A DNA stretch of 64,000 nt from DASYAN01 sp963727755 (GCA_963727755.1 CAVSHN010000017.1:186001-250000); one strand, 5' to 3'; numbered from the stretch's first letter, positions 28,876 to 39,101 are shown. Translations and numbers: made by a program. The notes: generated by a model from the letters alone, not told the origin.

Positions 28876-28968
28876 ATTATAGCACACTCTGGTGCAACTA
28901 ACATTGTCAGTGATCAACTCTTAACAAATTAGCGGCACGATTATAGCACACTCCCTGGTTGCAAGCAA
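28876..28968 (-). promoter_or_regulatory. Duplicated promoters of rpmI-rplT
   Basis: Two extended -10 elements TGCTATAAT occur on the minus strand (TATAAT at 28945-28940 and 28881-28876) inside a 23-bp direct repeat with one mismatch (28869-28891 and 28932-28954). The upstream copy has TTGCTT at 28968-28963 with a 17-nt spacer. They are 64 bp apart. Confidence 0.55.
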
Positions 28969-29382
28969 GAGTTCTGCAAGACTGCAAGACTGAGCCTCTC
29001 GGAAAAGCTTGTCTAGAACAGCTTCCCATGCTACACTAGGAGAGTAGCCGTTTGAAAGGCCTGTCTTGCTCGTTAGAGATTTGAAAACCCTACAACAAGT
29101 AGTTTTCGCCCATTGTGTGTCTATAGCTTGATAGGCCTGCCTTACTCGTTGGAGGGGTGCAAGTAACTCATATGTAGAAACCAATCTGCAATACAAAAGG
29201 CACCGATAAATAATCGTTTGAAGAAATAGCAGAAGATTGGCTGATATTGCTTCAATGAAGTGCTCTAAAAAAGGCCCAGCAAGAACCCCTGCCAGAACTT
29301 TGTGGCAGCAATATTTGATTACAGCATAAGCCAGGCAGAAAGGGAGTAGCTGGCATGTACAGCCCAAACACTACAACCGACT
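28969..29382. other. Intergenic region without a supported gene
   Basis: A 148-codon open frame on the minus strand covers this region and the promoter repeat, but its cysteine-rich sequence has no recognisable domain. A 22-bp imperfect direct repeat AGGCCTGYCTTRCTCGTTRG lies near 29056 and 29133. Confidence 0.4.
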
Positions 29383-30011
29383 ATGGATAAAATCGATTTC
29401 CGCAAAGAATATAAAGACCTCTACGCACCATCAGCCAAGGACTTTAGCCTGATAACGGTACCTAAGCTAGACTTCCTAATGATTGACGGTGAGGGCAATC
29501 CCAACACTGCCAAATCATATGTTGAGGCTATCGAGGCGCTTTACTCGGTGTCCTATGCGTTGAAGTTTGCCAGCAAGAAAGAGTGCGCTAAGGATTATGT
29601 CGTAGCGCCATTAGAAGGCTTATGGTCAGCTGACGATCCATCAGCCTTTGGTCGCCCCGTGCCAAAGATGAATGGCGCTGGACAATGATGATTATGCAAC
29701 CAAGCTGGATTACCCCTGCCATGGTTGAGACTGCAATACAGGCTACCGCTGCCAAGAAAAAGTTATCGGCTTTGCCACCTGTCCTCTTTCAGCCCTATGA
29801 AGAAGGTAATGCGGTGCAAATAATGCACATTGGTTCCTACGACGACGAAGCGCCGACACTAAATTGGCTCCATAGCGAATACATGCCAGCTCATAACTTA
29901 CAATTCAATGGTCGGCACCATGAGATCTATCTGAGCGACCCTCGGAAGATTGAGCCAGCTAAGTTAAAGACCATTTTGCGGCAACCAGTGAAGCTTGCTG
30001 CTAACCAGTGA
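29383..30011 (+). CDS. GyrI-like small-molecule-binding domain protein (frameshifted)
   Basis: The start MDKIDFRKEYKDLYAPSAKD and the motifs FLMIDGEGNPN and PLEGLWSADDPSAF are typical of GyrI-like (SoxS-type effector-binding fold) proteins of about 205-210 residues. The first frame ends at 29688 (PVPKMNGAGQ); the second carries WTMMIMQPSWITPAMVE to 30011. Adding one A in 29663-29666 gives PKDEWRWTMMIMQP, the family sequence. The family binds or hydrolyses hydrophobic compounds; the ligand here is unknown. Confidence 0.8.
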
Positions 30012-30249
30012 GGCAGGTCTACTGGAGGCTTTGCTGTTATTTCATTGCTTGCCACACGATCTATCGACATACATCAGCTCTTTGTGCTATATCTTTATAC
30101 TGGATTTACACGTTCGTTCCTGGTGGAGTTAAAAATTTCGGGAAAAGCTTTGTGACAAGTATGATATTTGTCATGCTCATTATAGATTGCAAGGGAGTAT
30201 TAACCTTTAATAGCAAGATTAACTGAAAGATGTTTTAAGAAGCAATATG

Positions 30250-31077
30250 TTATGTTCGAGCAAACGGGAAATCTAATCTTTGACAGCGGTGCTCAAATAT
30301 ATTGTTGTATGTCCCATTCTCATACGCATCTTTAATTGACTTATAAGCTGCAATGGCTTCTTGCTTTGTAGTATTATTATACATTGAATAGTTCCTTAGT
30401 GTTTGTAAATTATTATATAAGTGAGTAATCCCAGCTTGTGTTTTGCCTTTAGTATTACCAATATTTATTCTTAAGATTTTTATATAATAACCAGTTATTC
30501 TTTCACTTAATGTTTGTTTATCTAAAAATTTTGCCATTGCATCGTCCTCATGAATGCTTTGTTGGTCTGTCTGCACGACTTGTGCTCGCTCACTTGGACC
30601 TGCTTGGTCGTTATATAGTTGTGTTTGCATGGCTTGTTTCCATGGAACTTGATCGAGCGGCGTCAGAAAATCATATATCACATGATCACGCGGGCCTGCT
30701 GAGTCCATCTGGGGAGGTGCTAGCTGTAGTGTGAGATCCAGTTCAGCTTGCTTGGCTTGCTTTTCCGCAGCAGTCCCGAGCCTCAATATGAGATCCGGTT
30801 TGTCTTGCTTGGCTTGATTTGGGAACATACTGTGATCAGAAGAGCTGGTTTGTGTGTCTGGAAAGGGTGTCTGATGCCAGCGTAATGTAGAGCCTTCTGT
30901 TAGCTCTTGAGCCCTAGAAGGCGCTGGTCTGGTCTCCGACGATGGGCGGATAAGGAGGAAGTTGCTTCTCCTCATACGTTCTAATCGATCACTGCTTGAT
31001 GCAGTATCTTCTACCCTATGGCGTTTAGGGCCCCTTGATGGCTCTCCCTCGCTTGGCTTTGTAAATCGATGATCCAT
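30250..31077 (-). CDS. Orphan low-complexity protein
   Basis: A 275-residue protein I do not recognise. ATG 31077 (MDHRFTKPSEGEPSRGPKRH) has AGGGGTG upstream. The N-terminal half is polar and disordered with a basic stretch GPKRHR and two Leu-x-Leu motifs (DLILRLG and LDLTLQLAPP). The C-terminal ~90 residues look helical (YNNLQTLRNYSMYNNTTKQE). No membrane segment is seen. Composition suggests a lineage-specific, possibly mobile-region gene. Confidence 0.5.
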   Translation of the reverse strand: MDHRFTKPSEGEPSRGPKRHRVEDTASSSDRLERMRRSNFLLIRPSSETRPAPSRAQELTEGSTLRWHQTPFPDTQTSSSDHSMFPNQAKQDKPDLILRLGTAAEKQAKQAELDLTLQLAPPQMDSAGPRDHVIYDFLTPLDQVPWKQAMQTQLYNDQAGPSERAQVVQTDQQSIHEDDAMAKFLDKQTLSERITGYYIKILRINIGNTKGKTQAGITHLYNNLQTLRNYSMYNNTTKQEAIAAYKSIKDAYENGTYNNIFEHRCQRLDFPFART

Positions 31078-31348
31078 AATAGCATCACCCCTAGAATTAA
31101 TAAAACAAATATCTAATGCATTCACTGCAAAAATCAATATCATGATAGCGCCTCTTACAGTCTACGCAATGCAAAAACAATATTCTAGGGGGAAACAGGG
31201 AAAGTTTTAGCTGTGGTATCTTTTGCCAGCTCTGTTATTTCTATGCCGCCCACTCGTCTAAATCATGTGCAATATTTACTAGAGACGCATTCTCGTTCCC
31301 ATATCTCGCCCATAAGCACAGACTCTCTTGAAAAGGACGTAGATACCC

Positions 31349-34300
31349 ATGTCAACCGACCGTCTCGTAGCACGCAAACATGCCGAATGGCTTTCCCTAA
31401 TCGACATTTCCGGCCCCTTCCTAAGCATGCCCGTCTTGCTCGAAAAATTTCCCTCAAGGCCTTGACCTCAACGACGACGAGAGTCAAGTCCGTCACCGTG
31501 TGCGCCTAGCCTACGACGAATGGATCGAGAACCAAGAAAGCCCTCAACCAGACCCAGCCATTCACACCCAATGGCTGCGTTTTGTGCTTGAAGAAGTGCT
31601 CCAGATGCGCCCCGATACCATCCTTGAGGGCCAACAGAATCCCCGCCGATTGCTGCTACGAATCCAAAGAACGAGGGGAAATCCTGCGTCCACTGATGGT
31701 CATTCGTTCGCCCTACGAACAAAAGCCGCGTCTACTCATCCAGCTCGCACCCCACAAGCGAGACCTCTCCAAGCCGCTTGATGGCAAGCAGCGCAACGGC
31801 TCACCCGCGACACGCCTCATGGAGCTGCTGCGCCAGAGGAGTATCCGCTTGGGCTTACTCACCAACGGTCGGCAATGGATGCTCATCGATGCCCCGGCCA
31901 ACGAAACCACGGGCTACTACAGTTGGGACGCCTCATTATGGGCTGAAGAGCCTTTGACGCTACAAGCCTTTCGCAGCCTGCTGAGCATGTCGCGTTTCTT
32001 CAACGTGCCTGCCGATGAGACATTGGAGGCCTTGCTCACCAAGAGTGCTCTCAAGCAGCAAGAGGTCACCGATCAACTAGGAGATCAGGTTCTGCGAGCC
32101 GTCGAGACCCTTGTGCACACCCTTGATCAGCTCAACAAAGAAGACCGACGCCAGAAGATGGATCAGCCCTCGCTGCTAGCAGGCATCGAAAAAGACCTCT
32201 ACGAAGCAGCCTTGACGGTCATGATGCGTCTCGTCTTCCTGCTCTCGGCTGAGGAGCATCATCTGCTGCCATTGGGAGAGCCGCTCTACGACCAGAACTA
32301 CGCCGTCTCAACCCTGCTCAAACAACTGCAAGAGCAAGCCGATCAGCAGGGTGAAGACGTCATGGGTTATCGTTGTGATGCCTGGAGTCGTCTCCTAGCC
32401 GTCTTCCGCATGGTCTACGGCGGTGTGGAGCACCCGGACTCTGCACCTGCCAGCCTATGGAGGACGGCTCTTCGATCCTGACCGTTTCCCCTTCTTGGAG
32501 GGCCGTCCAACAGGCACCAGCTGGCAAGACACGCCAGCCCGTCCCCTCAAAATCGACAACCGCACCGTCCTGCACCTGCTCGAACGCCCTGCAATACCTA
32601 CAAGTGCGTATTGGAGGCATCGTCGAACCGCGCCGTCTCTCCTTCCGGGGCCTCGACATCGAACAAATTGGGCACGTCTACGAAGGCCTGCTCGAACCAT
32701 ACCTCCAGACGTGCCCAAGCCACCATCCTGGGTCTAATCGGAACCAGTGACAGCGAGCCAGAAGCCATCCTCCAAGAGCTTGAGCAGTACAAAGAGAAGG
32801 GCGAAGAGAGTCTCTTGCCGTACCTTGAAGAGATCACTGGGCGCAAAGCCACCACCATCCAGAAAAACCTGTCCCAGTTATTGGAAAAGCAGGCTGAGCG
32901 CAGCAAACTGATGCAAGCCTGTGACAACAAACAAGACCTCTTTGAACGCACTCTCCCCTTGCGGGACTGCTGCGCAAAGACACATTCGGCAACTACGTCA
33001 TCATCACCCCAGGCTCCATCTACGTCACCCGAGGCGACGATCGCCGCTCAACGGGCACTCACTACACCCCACGCAGCCTAACCAAACCCATCGTCCAACA
33101 CGCCCTTGACCCTCTCGTTTACCTTGGACCCGCCGAAGGCTGGTCGCGTGACCAATGGCAACTGCGTACCGCTGCTGAAATTCTCGACCTGCGCATCTGC
33201 GACATGGCCATGGGTTCTGGAGCCTTCCTCGTCCAGACCTGTCGTTACCTCTCCGAAAACCGTCCAAGCCTGGGAGAACCTCGAACGCGACCTCAACGCC
33301 CAAACCGACCAAAGCGGCCCCCAACGCCCACTGCAAATCACCCCCCAAGGAGCCCTCTCACAAGGGAATCCCTCAGAGGAACCGTTGCCCATCGACAGTG
33401 AAGAGCGGCTCACCGTTGCCTGCCGTCTGGTCAGTGAACGCAGCCTTTACGGAGTCGACAAAAACCCCATGGCCGTCGAAATGGCCAAACTCTCGCTCTG
33501 GCTCATCACGCTTGCCAAAAACAAACCCTTCACCTTCTTGGACCACAACCTGCGCTGCGGCGACTCCTTGCTGGGAGCCGACGAACGCCAGCTCCACAAC
33601 GGCTCACTGGATGCCAAATCCGGTGAAGTCACCCAGATGTCGCAGATCAGTTATGCCATGCAATACATCTTGCCAACGGTCATTGAGAAGCGTCGCCAGA
33701 TCGCAACCCTTGCCGACTTCGATATTACCATTATCCAGCACAAAGAGCGCTTGCTCAAAGAGGCCGACCAAGCGCTCGAGATCGTCAAGCTCGGTGCTGA
33801 TCTACTGATCGGCATTGCCTTGAGCGACGCCAAACGCCGCGCCGGTCTGCAAGGCACGCTCGGCATGGACTATGTCGTGCTCGCCAAAGCCTTCGACGAG
33901 GCCCTCCACCAACGACAAACCGATTTTGGCTGGGCTGCGAAAAACGAAGAGTTCGCCCGCTTGCGTGCCGAAGTTGATACGCTGCTTAAGGGAAAGCATC
34001 CCTTCCACTGGCCTCTGGAGTTTCCGGAGGTGTTTGTGGGCAAGGGGGATGATGCTGGATTTGCTGCAGTGGTGGGGAATCCACCGTTTCAGGGTGGGAA
34101 GAAGATTACTGGAGTACTTGGAACAGACTATCGTGATTATTTGCTAGAGTATTTAGCCAATAGTAAGCGTGGAAATGCGGATTTATGCGCATATTTCTTC
34201 TTACGAGCAACCAAATTGGCAAGCCAAGAGGCAATGTGTGCTCTACTCGCAACCAATACAATTGCCCAGGGTGATACACGTGAGGTAGGACTGGATCAGA

Positions 34301-35574
34301 TTGTCGCTTCTGGCTGGATAATCCCTCGTGCTATCCCAAGCCGGAAGTGGCCGGGAGAGGCAAGTTTGGAAGTAGCTCATATTTGGTTAAGGAATGGGAC
34401 ATGGAAGAGTTGCTACCTCCTAGATGAGAGGCCTGTCAATACTATTACGCCTTTTCTAACTCAATCAGGAGGAATAGTAGGCACTCCATACAAACTCTCT
34501 AGCAATGCTAATAAGTCATTTCAAGGCTCAATTGTACTTGGTATGGGGTTCATTTTAGCTCATGAGGAAGCACAAGCCCTCATTGCTAAAAATCCACGGA
34601 ATAAGGATGTACTCTTCCCTTATCTCAATGGCGAAGATCTCAACTTCAGCCCAAATCAGTCACCTCGACGTTGGGTCATTAACTTTCGAGATTGGCCTCT
34701 GGAGCAAGCCGAAATGTATCCTGATTGCATGAACATTCTGAAAGAGAAAGTTAAACCAGAGCGACAGCGTAAAAATGACAAAGGTGAGTATGCTCTAAGG
34801 AAACCTTTACCTGATAAGTGGTGGATCTATGCAGACAAACGACCAGCACTCTACTCCACAATTGCTGATATGAAACAGGTTCTAGTAAAAGCAAGAATTG
34901 CTAATATGCATGCAGTTGTATATGTCACCAATAACTGGATTTTTAATGAAAAGGTCGTTGTATTTGCAAATTGCAGCTTTACCGTCTTGCAGTCAAACAT
35001 TCATGAAGCCTGGGCTCAACATTTCTCGGCAACTTTAGAGTCGAGATTACAATATGCTCCAAGTGATTGTTTTGAGAATTTCCCTTTTCCTTTAATTGAA
35101 GAAAACCTCGAAGAGATCGGTGAACGATATCATTCTCACCGCCAATCCATCATGCTCGCCAATCAGGAAGGGCTCACAAAAACCTACAACCGCTTCCACG
35201 ATCTCCACGAGCAGTCCGCCGATATCCTCAAGCTGCGTGAACTGCACAAAGAGATGGATGAGGCGGTCGCGCATGCCTACGGGTGGGATGATCTGGCGCT
35301 GGGGCATGGCTTCCATGAGACAAAGCAGGGGATGCGCTATACGATTTGTGAGGCGGAGAGGCGCGAGGTGCTGGATCGGTTGCTGTTGCTCAATCATGCG
35401 CGGCATGAGGAGGAGGTCGCACAGGGATTGCATGAAAAGGGGGTCAAGAGTGTGAAGGGAGGTAAAAAGAAGGTAGAGGCACGGCAGGATGGCAGTAATA
35501 GCAGGAAGAAGTCGGATAAGAGCGATGTGGTGCAACAAGGGCCAACGTTATTTGACTTGGATGGAGTTGGGTGA
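31349..35574 (+). pseudogene. Large adenine DNA methyltransferase (Eco57I/DrmMI-like), multiply frameshifted
   Basis: Pieced together from several frames this encodes about 1400 residues. The start is MSTDRLVARKHAEWLSLIDI at ATG 31349 with AAGGA upstream. The methylase core has motif I MAMGSGAFLVQTCRYLSE and motif IV VVGNPPFQGG, which indicates N6-adenine methylation. The N-terminal ~500 residues resemble the accessory part of large Eco57I-type enzymes. Breaks are visible near 31452, 31638, 32439, 32582, 32697, 32960 and 33260; from there to 35574 one frame is open for about 770 codons. It resembles the drmMI subunit of class 1 DISARM, whose drmA and drmB are at the right edge of the window, but that link is inference. 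It is either a pseudogene or a poorly sequenced gene. Confidence 0.68.
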
Positions 35575-35681
35575 GAAGAGAACCTTGCTTGCTAGAACTA
35601 GAGTGGACATAGACATACTCTATGCATCAAAAAATAACGGGGTGTGCGGATGATTGTGGCATGCAGAGGCCTACGAGAAAC

Positions 35682-35793
35682 AGACGCGATCAATCGGGTC
35701 TCTCCCAATGGTGCAATTTATTACCTTATTTGCAATTTATTGCCACCTTTGCAATTTATTGCCTGCTATGTAGGGACCCAATTCATTGCGCCC
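35682..35793. repeat. Cluster of palindromic intergenic repeats
   Basis: AGACGCGATCAATCGGGTCT (35682 on), then GCAATTTATT in three copies (TGCAATTTATTGCC-like), then the reverse complement of the 19188 repeat (35769-35793, GTAGGGACCCAATTCATTGC). All pieces recur at 57262-57351 or 19188-19212, so this is a composite of one repeat family. Confidence 0.6.
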
Positions 35794-35840
35794 GTTTCTC
35801 ATGTGGTAAGGCATTGCCAAATCCTCCGCACACCCGTCAA

Positions 35841-36391
35841 TGCCCATGAGATATGCTGAGGTCAGTCAGAAGGAACTGAAGTTCCTGGATCTCACGAGCC
35901 TGACCGTAGAAGAGTTTCAGCTGTTAGTACCTGTATTTGAGAAAGAATTTCGAGAGCGTATGAAGAAGTTTTGTTTGGATGGAAAACAACGTGCAGGGCG
36001 TGAATACCAGACATACTCGAATTGCCCTTTGCCGACCGCTGAGGATCGCCTGCTGTTTATCTTGGTCTACTTGAAAAACAATCCATTGCAAGTCATGCAG
36101 GGAGAACTGTTCGGTATGCCACAAAACAAAGCCAATCAGTGGATTCACACCTTATTACCGGTATTACTTGCAACGATGAGAAGCCTCGGGGATGCGCCTG
36201 CCCGGTCACTGGAGGAATTGGCTCAGCGATTAGGCCACCATGTTGTGCTTGATACGTCAGCTTCAACGTCTGATGGCCGCCTCCTTATTACTGGAATACG
36301 TGATGTATTGATAGAAATCGGTTGCGCCTTACATAACTTTCGTCTTCGGCTTGATCCGTGGCTTCCCATCCCTGAACCGGAATAAAGTCTA
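35841..36391 (+). mobile_element. IS5-like element copy 1, internally deleted and 5'-truncated
   Basis: The only gene starts at ATG 35840 and ends at 36385. Its N-terminal ~160 residues (MRYAEVSQKELKFLDLTSLT and onward) are a transposase helix-turn-helix region. It is joined directly to the family C-terminus CALHNFRLRLDPWLPIPEPE, so the DDE catalytic domain is missing. The right end GGAATAAAGTCTA matches copy 2. The left inverted repeat and the AAAGGAG ribosome-binding site seen in copy 2 are absent. It is non-autonomous. Confidence 0.8.
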
Positions 36392-36624
36392 TTCTTATCG
36401 AAGTTATAGAGCATATCCTGATAAGTGCTCTGTTAACAATAGCTATGTAATTAGATTTAAAGTGTACATAGCTCACATATTTACAATAGACAAACCTTCT
36501 TAACACATTTTGCCCTCTTTCCGGCTAGACATGCTGACATATATTGAGTATACTTGATGTTAGACACCTGTTCTTATTGTTTTTAGCATAGGTATTCTAA
36601 ATACCAGAAAAGAGAATACAAAAG

Positions 36625-37371
36625 ATGGAACGTGAAGCATTCAAGCATAGTCGTGGCGATAGAGTATCAAACCAAGAGAGGTCTCGCTCCAGCAAAAATG
36701 ATCTCTACCAGAGGGTTGCCCGAGAACGTGAGCAATCTCAGAAGCACTCTGTAGATGTGTCAAGTAAAAATGGGACACAAATGGGCAATAAGGATTCTAA
36801 TGCATTACTAAAAAACGTAAAAGATAAAGTTGAGAGGACGAGGGATACGAGCACAGTAACCTCCACAGAGCCTGTGTCCAGCAAGCACACTCAACCTAGT
36901 GGATGGGGGCGCTGGCTGAAAACGGCGTTCATCGCTACTTTGGCTGTTACTGTGAATGCCCGAGATGGTCATGCTGATCATACGACGGGTGTCACGTGGA
37001 GGGAGCCTGTTGCATACGGATTATTGAGCCAGGAATATTCGTGGTCTAATAATCAGACGAGCCGTTCTGGCATTGGAAACGATCATGGTACTATGCTGAA
37101 GCGAATAGATAACTTAACACAGCAGTTTAAGCTGAGGGGGGTTCACAATTGGTCCAACTTTGCACCAGAGAAAAAGGGAAGTGAGAAGATTACACATTAT
37201 AGGCAAAAGAGCCATGGAAGAAATTTATTATGGGGGAGGAAGAGAAACAATCGCTTGAGAGATAATATATGGAACTCTATGTCTCAATTTCCGTCGATCA
37301 TGGGCGGGGAGCAAGGTGTAGTAAGATGGAAAAAGAAAAAAGAAAGAAAACGGGGCCATTGGGAGCTATAA
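36625..37371 (+). CDS. Orphan basic protein with one hydrophobic segment
   Basis: A 248-residue protein I do not recognise. It starts MEREAFKHSRGDRVSNQERS behind a weak AAAAGAG. The first ~95 residues are charged and disordered. A single hydrophobic stretch (WLKTAFIATLAVTVNARDGH) could be an internal membrane anchor or cleavable signal. The last 100 residues are strongly basic and end KKKKERKRGH. It lies between two inverted IS copies and next to the group II intron, so the gene may be a passenger. Confidence 0.45.
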   Translation: MEREAFKHSRGDRVSNQERSRSSKNDLYQRVAREREQSQKHSVDVSSKNGTQMGNKDSNALLKNVKDKVERTRDTSTVTSTEPVSSKHTQPSGWGRWLKTAFIATLAVTVNARDGHADHTTGVTWREPVAYGLLSQEYSWSNNQTSRSGIGNDHGTMLKRIDNLTQQFKLRGVHNWSNFAPEKKGSEKITHYRQKSHGRNLLWGRKRNNRLRDNIWNSMSQFPSIMGGEQGVVRWKKKKERKRGHWEL

Positions 37372-37443
37372 ATTACCTCTACTCTAACTCGGGCTGTTGT
37401 TAACCTAAGCGAAAGGAGGTGCCCTCCTTCGCTCGGCTTCAGA

Positions 37444-38138
37444 ATGAAATAGGATACCGACGAGGTCCCTCACGGGCCTTTTTCGTTATCCCTTTCCCGA
37501 ACCGGACTGGACCCTTTTGGTGTCATCCGGCTCTCCAGTCCCTGTTTCCGAAAAGACGCGGTTGGCGTTTTCGGATGATACCCAGGACTGTTGTGGCGTC
37601 TTGCATTTCGCATACCTCACTTAACTTGAGTATCTAGGTCCCTGTGCTCCTTTGCCCTGTACGCTGCTTTCCAGCGTTCCCTGGTGGGACGTGACCCCCA
37701 CGACTCATATGAGCACTCTGTTACCATAGAGGTCGCCCTCTGTAGGTAATCCCGTGGTACGTCTTTAAGATACGTTCTAGCCACACTTTAGGGCCTCCAT
37801 TCATCTCTTGATCTGACTTCGTTAGTCTTCTCCCACATTCAGGGATTGCCTCGGCCAACGGTTCAAGCCAAAGTAGAATGTGGCATTGTTTTCAAGCGTT
37901 CTTCCAATGGGTGTTCACTTACACCAAGTCGAGATTAGAGTTTCAAGCAGTTTAGCTTTACCCATAGTGAGCGAGCCATACGGCTGCCATGCCCTACAAC
38001 GCTTTCGAGCATGCACCGCTTCCCCAACATGCTGTTGTTCCGTTTGACTTTCGCCATCGGGTTAGTTGGTAGCTCAGAAACTTCTCCCTAGTTCCTCCTG
38101 TCTGCGACAGGGATATCTCAAAGCGCCTCACGGCGCAC
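37444..38138 (-). mobile_element. Inner ORF-less group II intron nested in domain V of the outer intron
   Basis: A 695-nt element on the minus strand. It begins GTGCGCC, the group II 5' consensus GUGYG. A domain I region resembles Ll.LtrB-type introns (CCAACTAACCCGATGGCGAA then AGTCAAACGG). It contains a domain V-like hairpin at 37533-37499 (GAGCCGGA with TCCGGTTC) and a domain VI-like stem (GGATAACGA with TCGTCGGTATCC), ending CAT. No protein is encoded. Removing it exactly restores a 34-nt outer domain V. A GCCGTA at 37984-37979 could pair with TACGGT just upstream of the insertion, as an exon-binding site, but position relative to domain Id is not certain. Confidence 0.8.
37499..37533 (-). 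ncRNA. Domain V-like hairpin of the inner intron
   Basis: GAGCCGGATGACACCAAAAG then GGTCCAGTCCGGTTC, 35 nt. The lower stem GAGCCGGA/TCCGGTTC is the expected AGC-containing catalytic stem; the upper stem pairs less well than in a typical domain V. Confidence 0.6.
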
Positions 38139-38170
38139 ACCGTACATGAGACTTTCACCTCATACGGCTC
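38139..38170 (-). ncRNA. Outer intron domain V, first 32 of 34 nt
   Basis: GAGCCGTATGAGGTGAAAGT then CTCATGTACGGT. Adding TC from 37443-37442 gives a perfect 34-nt domain V with a GAAA-type loop and 5' GAGCCGTA pairing to TACGGTTC. The inner intron lies between the two parts. Confidence 0.85.
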
Positions 38171-38880
38171 CTCAATAACAGAGCCTTTTGTCATAGGCAC
38201 TAATGGCTTGGTTGTATATCGTGCATCATGGCAATGCAGATGAAGAGCACACTTGTTGCTCAGTTCTTCATTCCCACCATCCTTTTTGGAAGTGATATGA
38301 TCGATTTCAATGGTGTCTCCATCTTCAAAGGAGAGTCCGCACCATTTGCATTTTCCTTGCTGTTTCTGGAAGAGTCGTGCTTTGGTGCCGCTAAGATGTG
38401 GATGGCTTCTTAACCTTGTACTCCAGTAAAGCCAATTTCCGTCGTATGGGGAGGCTCGCCCCTTCACTTTGGTGTGGCGTTGGATTTTGGTTTGGTCATG
38501 CGTCCACAGCTTGGATCGCCCATCTGTGAAGGTCCATGCTCCTTTTTCCACATGCCAGTACTTCCTGGCAACCCATTGCTTCCCTTTGTTGGGGTGTCGT
38601 CTGCATGCCCATCGAAAGAGTTGGTGAAACAGAATGTATTGACATCGACCGAAGGTTTTTCCCACCCGATATTGCCGTACATTCCATCCAAGAAAATCAA
38701 ATCCTACATTTCCTTGATACGGGGTGAATGTATGTGTGATTTTCGTTTTACTCGGTTTGAGTTCCAGACCAATATCTTGGAGCTAGGTTTCTAACACGCT
38801 TTTTGCTTTTTCAACTCCCTCAAGAGTAGGGCCGAGCAGACAGACATATCCTTCAAAATCTTGGCTTTGTCTTCACGGTA
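38139..38880 (-). pseudogene. Degenerate group II intron-encoded protein (RT fragment + HNH)
   Basis: The RT part reads IGLELKPSKTKITHTFTPYQ and GFDFLGWNVRQYRVGKT, with an in-frame stop (TAG where Trp is expected) just upstream. It then jumps to CQYILFHQLFRWACRRHPNK, so most of the maturase X domain is deleted. The HNH nuclease domain is intact in outline (CKWCGLSFEDGDTIEIDHIT, then LHLHCHD). The end EEPYEVKVSCTV is encoded by domain V. After removal of the inner intron it would continue LKPSEGGHLL, the known family ending. The protein cannot be functional. Confidence 0.82.
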
Positions 38881-39101
38881 CCGCAAGTAAACCGTACCGT
38901 TCAAAATACAGTGTTGTTGTTGATTGCCTCGTCCTCCTCTTGCTCCATTTACTATTCTTATCGAAGTATCATCTCAAAAATCCGGGGCTGATCAATTGGC
39001 AAAGCCAGGACAGGAGTGCACTGGTGAAAGCTCATGGGCAGCGTTTCCCCAAGATATTGAGAAGATACGATCCTGGGTGCCTTCGTTTTTGCCATACTCA
39101 T

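Larger units (their letters stand above)
37400..39101 (-). mobile_element. Outer group II intron, 5'-truncated and interrupted by a second intron
   Basis: Read on the minus strand this contains a fragment of a reverse transcriptase, the HNH end of the intron-encoded protein, a domain V (38170-38139, split), and domain VI (about 37437-37404, AGCGAAGGAGG pairing with CCTCCTTTCGCT, bulged A near the base). The 3' end is near 37400 (GGTTAAC). The 5' half is missing; an IS copy lies at the left end of what remains. Domain V is interrupted two bases before its end by the element at 37444-38138. Splicing competence is unlikely without the lost 5' part. Confidence 0.75.

Noticed and set aside
28921..29367. 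148-codon minus-strand frame upstream of rpmI
   Set aside because: Cysteine-rich with no domain, overlaps the rpmI promoter repeat, and has no convincing start.
36389..36404. 16-bp string CTATTCTTATCGAAGT also found at 38952-38967
   Set aside because: A 16-bp match is close to chance expectation in 64 kb, and the flanks differ; not used as evidence of duplication.
38228..38413. Plus-strand frames across the intron region
   Set aside because: They are antisense shadows of the HNH part of the intron protein.
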